Positions 58,870-64,000 of a stretch of DNA of 64,000 nucleotides are shown here, piece after piece. Numbering within the stretch: position 1 is the first letter of the stretch; each line of letters begins with the position of its first letter. Both the position numbers and the translations under genes were made by a program. The DNA is from Marinicella algicola (GTDB lineage Bacteria; Pseudomonadota; Gammaproteobacteria; Xanthomonadales; Marinicellaceae), in assembly GCF_028401385.1 (NCBI RefSeq), contig NZ_JAQOMR010000001.1, positions 2,916,501 through 2,980,500 on the forward strand, read 5' to 3'. Under the pieces are notes generated by a model that worked only from the letters and a program-made list of their open reading frames with translations, did no database searches and had not been told where the DNA came from.

Positions 58870-59897
58870 ATGACAGCGCCGTTCGTAATGGAGAATGCAT
58901 TGAAACCGACGATGATGGATGTCGCGGCGCGCGCTGGCGTTTCTCAGGCCACAGTTTCCCTCATTCTCAATGGCAGTTCCGGCGCGCGCTTCAGTGAAGC
59001 CACGCGCAAGAGGGTATTCGATGCGGCCGAGGCGCTGGGATACCGCCTTTCAAACAAGTCGGCAGCAGCCAGCCACACGGCCGCCAAGGTCATCGTCTTC
59101 ATCGTCGACGAGCTTACGACCGACCCATGGATGGCGCTCGCCTTTGAAGGCGCCCGCGAAAAGGCGCTTGAACTCGGTATCATCGTCACGCTTGGGGTGT
59201 TCCGCAAGGGCGAAGACCCGGATGAAGGCGTGCTTTCAATCTGCGAAAGCCAGACGCTGGTGGGATATATCTTCGGCACCATACTGACCCGCAAGATTGA
59301 TCCGCCTCAAGCGCTTCTCGATGCCCCGACTGTGCTCGTTAACTGTTACGACCAGCAACGCAGGCTGCCTTCAATCGTGCCGGGTGACGTCGCCGGAGGA
59401 CGGGCTGCGACGGAACGGCTGATCGCAGGCGGTCGCAAGCGCGTCGCGCTCATCAACGGCCAGGAGGGCCTGGACAACCCCGCGACCGCCTGCGCGGTTA
59501 CAAGCAGGCGCTTGCGAGCAACGATCTCGCCTATGACCCGAAGCTCGTTCATTACGGCAACTGGGAACCCTCGTCCGGCTATGAAAAGACCCACGAACTG
59601 ATGAAGCTTCCCGCGCCGCCGGACGGCATTTTCTGCGCCAATGATCTGATGGCGATCGGCTGTCTGGAAGCGCTCAAGGAGCTCGGAAAGTCCATCCCGG
59701 AAGACGTCGCCGTCGTTGGCTTCGACAACCGCGATATCGCGCAATTCACCATGCCCCCACTCACGACCTTCCATCTCCCGATGTTTGCGATGGGAACGAT
59801 GGCCGTCGAACTACTGGACGACATCACCGGCGGACTGACCAGCACGCACGACCAACTCAAGGTCGAATGCCCACTGATCGAACGTATTTCAGGTTAA
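58870..59897 (+). CDS. LacI-family regulator (one frameshift)
   Basis: About 342 residues: HTH MMDVAARAGVSQATVSLILN, effector domain with VGYIFGTILTRKIDPPQALL and the C-terminal DVAVVGFDNRDIAQFTMPPL. One missing C near 59488 joins DNPAT to RLRGYKQALASNDLAYDPKL. The start is uncertain: ATG 58870 and 58888 and TTG 58900 (GGAG seven bases before it) are all in frame. It closes the divergent sugar-transport operon and probably controls both arms. Confidence 0.86.
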
Positions 59898-60284
59898 CTG
59901 CTTGGGTGGTGGCAATCTGAGCACCACCGACGCGGCGTCGGCGCTCTTCTCAGCGAGGAGCGCAGGTTCATCATACCATCGGTCATCGGAACTGCTTCAA
60001 GTCAGGCGCTGGCTTAAACAACCCGCTCCTGCCGGACAGCGCCGATGAACACCGCGCTACCAAGGACACTACGTTCAGGTACAAGATCGGACCGAGGGCT
60101 GTCATGCAGATTGCTGGCGGACCACATCATCTATTTGCCAGACTGCTATCGGCGCAAAACCGCAGCTCTCACAGAAGCGACTGGCGATATCCTCGACCCC
60201 ACTCCCCTTATCTGGGGCAATGTGGTCCGGACAGGTGGCGAGGGCCGCGTTTCTGCGACCCTGCACTTTTGCCTTATCGGTCGC
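59898..60284. other. Unassigned stretch between LacI and PfpI genes
   Basis: 387 bases with no gene I can support. A plus-strand frame (from 60045) runs antisense into the pfpI gene and lacks a ribosome site. No repeat, tRNA or T-tailed hairpin is obvious. It may contain eroded coding sequence. Confidence 0.4.
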
Positions 60285-60877
60285 TCAAGTGTGACGGATT
60301 TCCGTGCCGAGGACCTTGAGGCACTCACGCATGAAGGCGGCGAGACCGGTCCAGCCTTTAGCCGATACCATCGTGCCATCAACGAAGGCCTCTTTCGGCT
60401 CGACGTCGATAAAAGTCCCGCCGACCGCCGCTACCTCCGGCGCGCAAGCGCCGAGACCAGCGACCTTTTTCCCTTGAGGACGCCGGGCACAGCCATAAGG
60501 ATCTGCACGCCGTGGCAGATCGTAAAGATGGGCTTCCCGGCATCGTGAAAATGCCTCACCATCGCCTGGATGCGGGGATCGGTCCGGATATATTCCGGCC
60601 CGCGACCACCTGCGGCGTAGACCGCATCATAGCTGTCGAGCTCGGCCTCGGCTTCGGAGAAGGTCTTGTTGATCTCGGCGAAATGGCCTGGCTTTTCGGT
60701 GTAGGTCTGATCACCCTCGAAATCATGGAGCGATGTCTTGATCAGGTCGCCTTCGCTCTTGTCCGGGCAGACGACGTGAACCGTGTGACCGACGGCCTCC
60801 ATACCCTGTTGATAGACGAAGATTTCATATTCTTCCGTGAATTCGCCGGTGAGCATGAGGATTTTCTTGCCGCTCAT
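60285..60877 (-). CDS. DJ-1/PfpI family protein (one frameshift)
   Basis: About 197 residues, class I glutamine amidotransferase-like fold. The nucleophile elbow is PIFTICHGVQILMA, with the preceding acidic motif AVYAAGGRGPEYIRTDPRIQ. One missing A near 60468 extends the frame past GVLKGK to VAGLGACAPEVAAVGG and KGWTGLAAFMRECLKVLGTE, giving the normal length. GGAG precedes ATG 60877. It is the last gene of a sugar ABC operon. The family includes glyoxalases, deglycases and proteases; which one applies cannot be read. Confidence 0.9.
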
Positions 60878-60905
60878 CTCGATCTCCTGATTATGGGAAT
60901 GGTAC

Positions 60906-60932
60906 GTCCGGCCGCTGCGAGAGCGACCGGAC
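60906..60932 (-). promoter_or_regulatory. Stem-loop between receptor and pfpI genes
   Basis: On the minus strand GTCCGGTCGCT pairs with AGCGGCCGGAC (one G-U pair) around CTCGC. It follows the receptor stop by 14 bases and has no T run, like the other receptor-associated hairpins in the window. Confidence 0.5.
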
Positions 60933-60945
60933 AGGGTGTTTCGGT

Positions 60946-61910
60946 TCAGAACGGGAGTCGGGGAAATAGAACTGGTCCGCGTTCTCGGGGGTGATCAGCG
61001 GGGCATCCAGCTTGAACGATCCGCGCATCGGCGCCTGACCCGCAAATTGCGCCGCGGTCATATACATGGCCGAGGCGATCATGGACGGCGGGTAAGGCGT
61101 GGAAATGGGCGTCCGCTCGTCGCCCGCCTTCACCATCTCGATCACCTGTTTCATGCCGTTACCACCAAGGGCGAACTTGATGTCTTCCCGTTCGGCCTGA
61201 TCGACAGCTTCGATGACGCCGAGCAGCATGTCATCGTCATTGGCCCAGACCGCATCGATATTCGGATAGCGTGCGAGGTAGTCCTGCATCAGGGTGAAGG
61301 CTTCATCCTGGTTCCAGTTGGCATACTGCATGTCGAGGATCTCGATGTCGGACTGGTCGATGACATCCTTGAAACCCTGGATGCGTTCGTCATCAATCAC
61401 GGTGGGGATGCCGCGCAGCACGACGATCTCGCCTTCTCCGCCCAGTTTCTCGACCAGCCACTTCGCCGTGTTTGCACCAACGGCGATGTTGTCGCCTGCG
61501 ACATAAAGGTCCTGGATCGAAGGATCCGAAAGACCCCGGTCCACGACGGTGATGAAGGTGCCATTCGAGGCGACCTGCTCCACCGGGCCGGTCAGTTCCT
61601 CCGACGTAAAGGGCAGGATCACTAGAGCGTCGAGCTCGTTCGTCGCCGACAGGTCCTCCAGTGAAGACACCTGTGCCGTCGCTGACGAGGCTGTTGAGAC
61701 GATAACGTCGATATTCGGGAACGCGGCCTCGATCTGCTTTTCCGCCTCCTCGGCATGGTAGACCACGCCGCCTGTCCAGCCATGTGTGGCCGCCGGTACG
61801 GAGACCGCGATGGTGAATTCCTTGTCCTGGGCGAATGCGGCGTGCCCGAACAGCGTTCCCGCCACCACTGTGGCTGACAGGAGCGCCAGCCTTCCGGTCT
61901 TGATTGTCAT
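60946..61910 (-). CDS. CUT2 sugar receptor (one frameshift at the end)
   Basis: About 321 residues; signal peptide MTIKTGRLALLSATVVAGTL..AAFA, then QDKEFTIAVSVPAATHGWTG. HAEEAEKQIEAAFPNIDVIV, DRGLSDPSIQDLYVAGDNIA and AVWANDDDMLLGVIEA fit ribose-type receptors. The frame as given runs 55 bases too far; one missing C near 60955 gives the usual ending QFYFPDSPF with TGA at 60946-60948. It follows its permease and ATPase, the reverse of the operons to the left. Confidence 0.91.
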
Positions 61911-61949
61911 AGTTTCCTCCTCCTCTGTTTAGATATGAGCCTCGCCCCT

Positions 61950-62945
61950 TCAGCGAGAACTGGTGAAGCGGTGAGCCAGCATGGCGACGATGATGATCGC
62001 CCCTGGACCGCAGCCACGAGGTATTCCGACACCATGTCCGAAAGAACCATGACGTTGGCGATAACCTCGAGAATGAGAGCGCCGGCAACGGTGCCCCAGA
62101 TGTGGGCCTTGCCGCCGCGCAGAAGCGTGCCGCCGATAACGACGGCCGTGATGACCTGAAGCTCCCAGAGCTGACCGGTGGTCGGAGTGGCGGCGCCAAG
62201 GCGCGGGACGTAGCAGATGGCTGCGACGGCAACACAGAAGCCCTGAATGACGAAGGCCATGGTCCGAACCCGGCCGACATGTACGCCGGAGAACCGCGCG
62301 ACGTCTGAATTCGACCCGACGGCGGTGACACGGCGACCGTATTCTCGTCCGGTAGAGTATGAAAGCGCCGAGCAGGGCGATAACAGCGGTGATCAGGACC
62401 GGATAGGGAATGCCGAGGAAATCACCGAAATACACAGGCCGGTAGGCATTGCGCAGGCTGCGATCAATGGACAGCGAGCCACCATCGGTCAGGTAGGTGA
62501 TGAAGGCGCGGAAAATCCCCATTGTGCCGAGCGTGACGATGAAGGGTTCTATGCGCCCCACGGTGATGATCAGACCGTTCAGCAACCCGCAGAGCGAGCC
62601 CACGACCAGCGCGACCAGCGCCCCCGCCGGGATGGCCCAGGGGCCAAGCCACGGGACAAGCGCATTCATGGCCATGATCATGATGCCGACGACGAAGGCC
62701 AGCATTGAGCCAACGGACAGATCCAGTCCTCCGGTGGCAATCACGAAGGTCGCGCCGACGCCGATAATGGCGATGAAGGCGCTGCGCGTGATGACGTTCA
62801 GGATGTTGTTCGTCGCCATGAAGTTGGAATTGATCATCGTGCCCAGCAGCACGATCAATGCCAGGGCAATGAATGGAGCGAGATCGCTCCAGCGTATCTT
62901 GAAGCCCTCTCTTTCCGGAAGCGTTGTTATTTCTGCGCTGCTCAT
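61950..62945 (-). CDS. CUT2 sugar permease (two frame breaks)
   Basis: About 332 residues from ATG 62945 behind GGGAGGAGACGCGC. GVGATFVIATGGLDLSVGSM, GRIEPFIVTLGTMGIFRAFI and VVIGGTLLRGGKAHIWGTVA are family signatures. The frame breaks near 62333 (one extra or two missing bases, before YGRRVTAVGSNSDVARFSGV) and near 62008 (one missing G, before AIIIVAMLAHRFTSSR). Confidence 0.9.
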   Translation of the reverse strand: MSSAEITTLPEREGFKIRWSDLAPFIALALIVLLGTMINSNFMATNNILNVITRSAFIAIIGVGATFVIATGGLDLSVGSMLAFVVGIMIMAMNALVPWLGPWAIPAGALVALVVGSLCGLLNGLIITVGRIEPFIVTLGTMGIFRAFITYLTDGGSLSIDRSLRNAYRPVYFGDFLGIPYPVLITAVIALLGAFILYRTRIRSPCHRRRVEFRRRAVLRRTCRPGSDHGLRHSGLLCCRRSHLLRPAPWRRHSDHRSALGASGHHGRRYRRHASARRQGPHLGHRCRRSHSRGYRQRHGSFGHGVGIPRGCGPGAIIIVAMLAHRFTSSR

Positions 62946-62965
62946 GCGCGTCTCCTCCCTGGGTA

Positions 62966-64000
62966 TCATGTCTGCTGCTTGCGGCCGCATAGACGACGTT
63001 CTGCTCGGTGATGTCGTCGCCCGTCAGTTCGGCAACGAAACGTCCTCCACGCATCACCAGCACGCGGTCGGACAGGCCGACGAGTTCAGGCAATTCCGAC
63101 GAGATGACGATGCAGGCCTTGCCGGCCCGGACGAGGTCGTCGACGAAGTGGTAGATTTGGCTCTTGTTGCCGATGTCGACCCCCGCGTCGGCTCGTCTAT
63201 GATGACGACCGAGGGCTCGGCGAGCATCACCTTGGCCAGCAGCAGCTTCTGCTGGTTGCCGCCCGAAAGCTGCCCGGCCTCCACCGAGAGTGTGCGAACC
63301 CGGATGTCGTAATCCTGGACAGCCGACTGCACGGCGCTTGCTTCCTTCCTGCGGTTGAGACGCAGGCCGGGAAGAATCATGTCGAGTGCCTGTAATGTGA
63401 GGTTCGGCCCCAATCCCTCGTTGAGAAGGAGGCCTTTGCCCTTGCGGTCTTCGGTCAGGTAGACGACGCCTGCGGCCATCATCGAACCGACGTCGGGCTT
63501 GGCAACGGGCGTGCCGTTGATCGAGATTGCGCGCGCCTGGGCGGGGCGAAGTCCCATGAGCCCTTCTATCAGTTCCGTGCGGCCGGCCCCGATCATGCCG
63601 CCAATGCCTAGGACTTCTCCCGGCCGGACGCTGAAGGAGCCGGCGAACCTGCCGTGGTCGACCGAGAGCTCCTCGACGCTCAGACTCGGTTCCGCGGTCG
63701 CCTGCTCCCGTTTCGGCGGATAAAGCATCGACAGTTCCCGCCCGACCATCAATTCGGCCATCTGGCGCTGATCGAGTTCCTGCCCAGGCCAGGTGCCGAT
63801 CATTTTGCCATCGCGAAGCACGGTGACGCGATCGGCCTGCGCCTCGACCTCTTCCAGCCGGTGCGAGATGTAGAGCACCGCGACACCGTGCGCGCGCAGG
63901 TTCCTGACGATGTCCAGAAGTGCGTCGACTTCGTCATTGGCCAGCATCGCTGTCGGCTCATCCAGGATCACGACCTTGCGATCGTCGAGCAGGGCGCGGG
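62966..64000 (-). CDS. CUT2 dual-domain sugar ATPase, N-terminus outside window (two frameshifts)
   Basis: The visible part begins ARALLDDRKVVILDEPTAML in the first nucleotide-binding half and continues through ISHRLEEVEAQADRVTVLRD, GMIGAGRTELIEGLMGLRP, LSGGNQQKLLLAKVML and the second Walker B VVIIDEPTRG. One missing G near 63180 rejoins RGVDIGNKSQIYHFVDDLV. A missing base near 62984 gives a natural end AAAKQQT with TGA at 62966-62968, 20 bases before the permease start. The upstream part lies beyond the right edge. Confidence 0.9.

Noticed and set aside
992..63200. Interpreting the many frame breaks as genuine pseudogenes or programmed frameshifts
   Set aside because: Breaks fall in unrelated housekeeping, transport and catabolic genes, mostly at short homopolymers, with catalytic residues intact on both sides and no slippery-site plus pseudoknot pattern.

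Overview
The window looks like chromosome or megaplasmid sequence of an alphaproteobacterium, most likely Hyphomicrobiales (Rhizobiaceae-like). I infer this from the moderately high GC, the dense ABC-type sugar uptake cassettes with purine-rich ribosome binding sites, and a rhizobial-style phenylacetate (paa) cluster. I could not run a taxonomic search.

Layout. 0-1 kb: a DUF2244 gene running off the left edge, divergent from endonuclease III (nth). 1-16.4 kb: plant-cell-wall oligosaccharide use. A LacI regulator is divergent from a complete sugar ABC importer with a GH3 glycosidase. Next come an ArsR-like regulator, a GH51 alpha-L-arabinofuranosidase, and a second sugar importer whose ATPase lies on the opposite strand. 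16.6-21.8 kb: a giant repeat-rich autotransporter adhesin. 21.8-23.2 kb: a gene-poor junction with a decayed IS3-family transposase. 23.2-44.4 kb: a catabolic block for phenylacetate. It holds the fused hydratase/dehydrogenase, livFGMHK-type uptake, paaN, paaGIK-paaR, paaY, paaZ, an extra PF05138 ferritin-like gene, paaEDCBA, paaJ and paaX. A second IS3 remnant bounds its right side. 44.8-47.6 kb: an iron/siderophore or cobalamin-type ABC importer. 47.6-51 kb: a GH3 beta-glucosidase with a PA14 insert and a divergent TetR regulator. 51.2-64 kb: three ribose/xylose-family (CUT2) transport systems with an epimerase, a LacI regulator and a DJ-1/PfpI protein, the last system running off the right edge.

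How the parts fit. The left and right thirds describe a rhizosphere or plant-litter lifestyle: oligosaccharides are imported, cut by GH3 and GH51 enzymes, and controlled by local LacI, ArsR and TetR proteins. The centre takes phenylacetate through CoA activation (PaaK), ring epoxidation (PaaABCDE), isomerisation (PaaG), ring hydrolysis and aldehyde oxidation (PaaZ), then beta-oxidation (FadB-like protein, PaaJ), under PaaR and PaaX.

A caution runs through the annotation. I count 44 reading-frame breaks in 27 otherwise well-conserved genes. In 39 of them one missing base, usually in a short homopolymer, restores the expected protein. I treat these as probable sequence errors and annotate the joined genes across the breaks, giving the position of each. 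No clearly novel system is visible. The best leads are the IS-bracketed paa block with an extra ferritin-like gene, the two-receptor/one-orphan-transporter divergon at 51-59 kb, and the nested repeats of the autotransporter.
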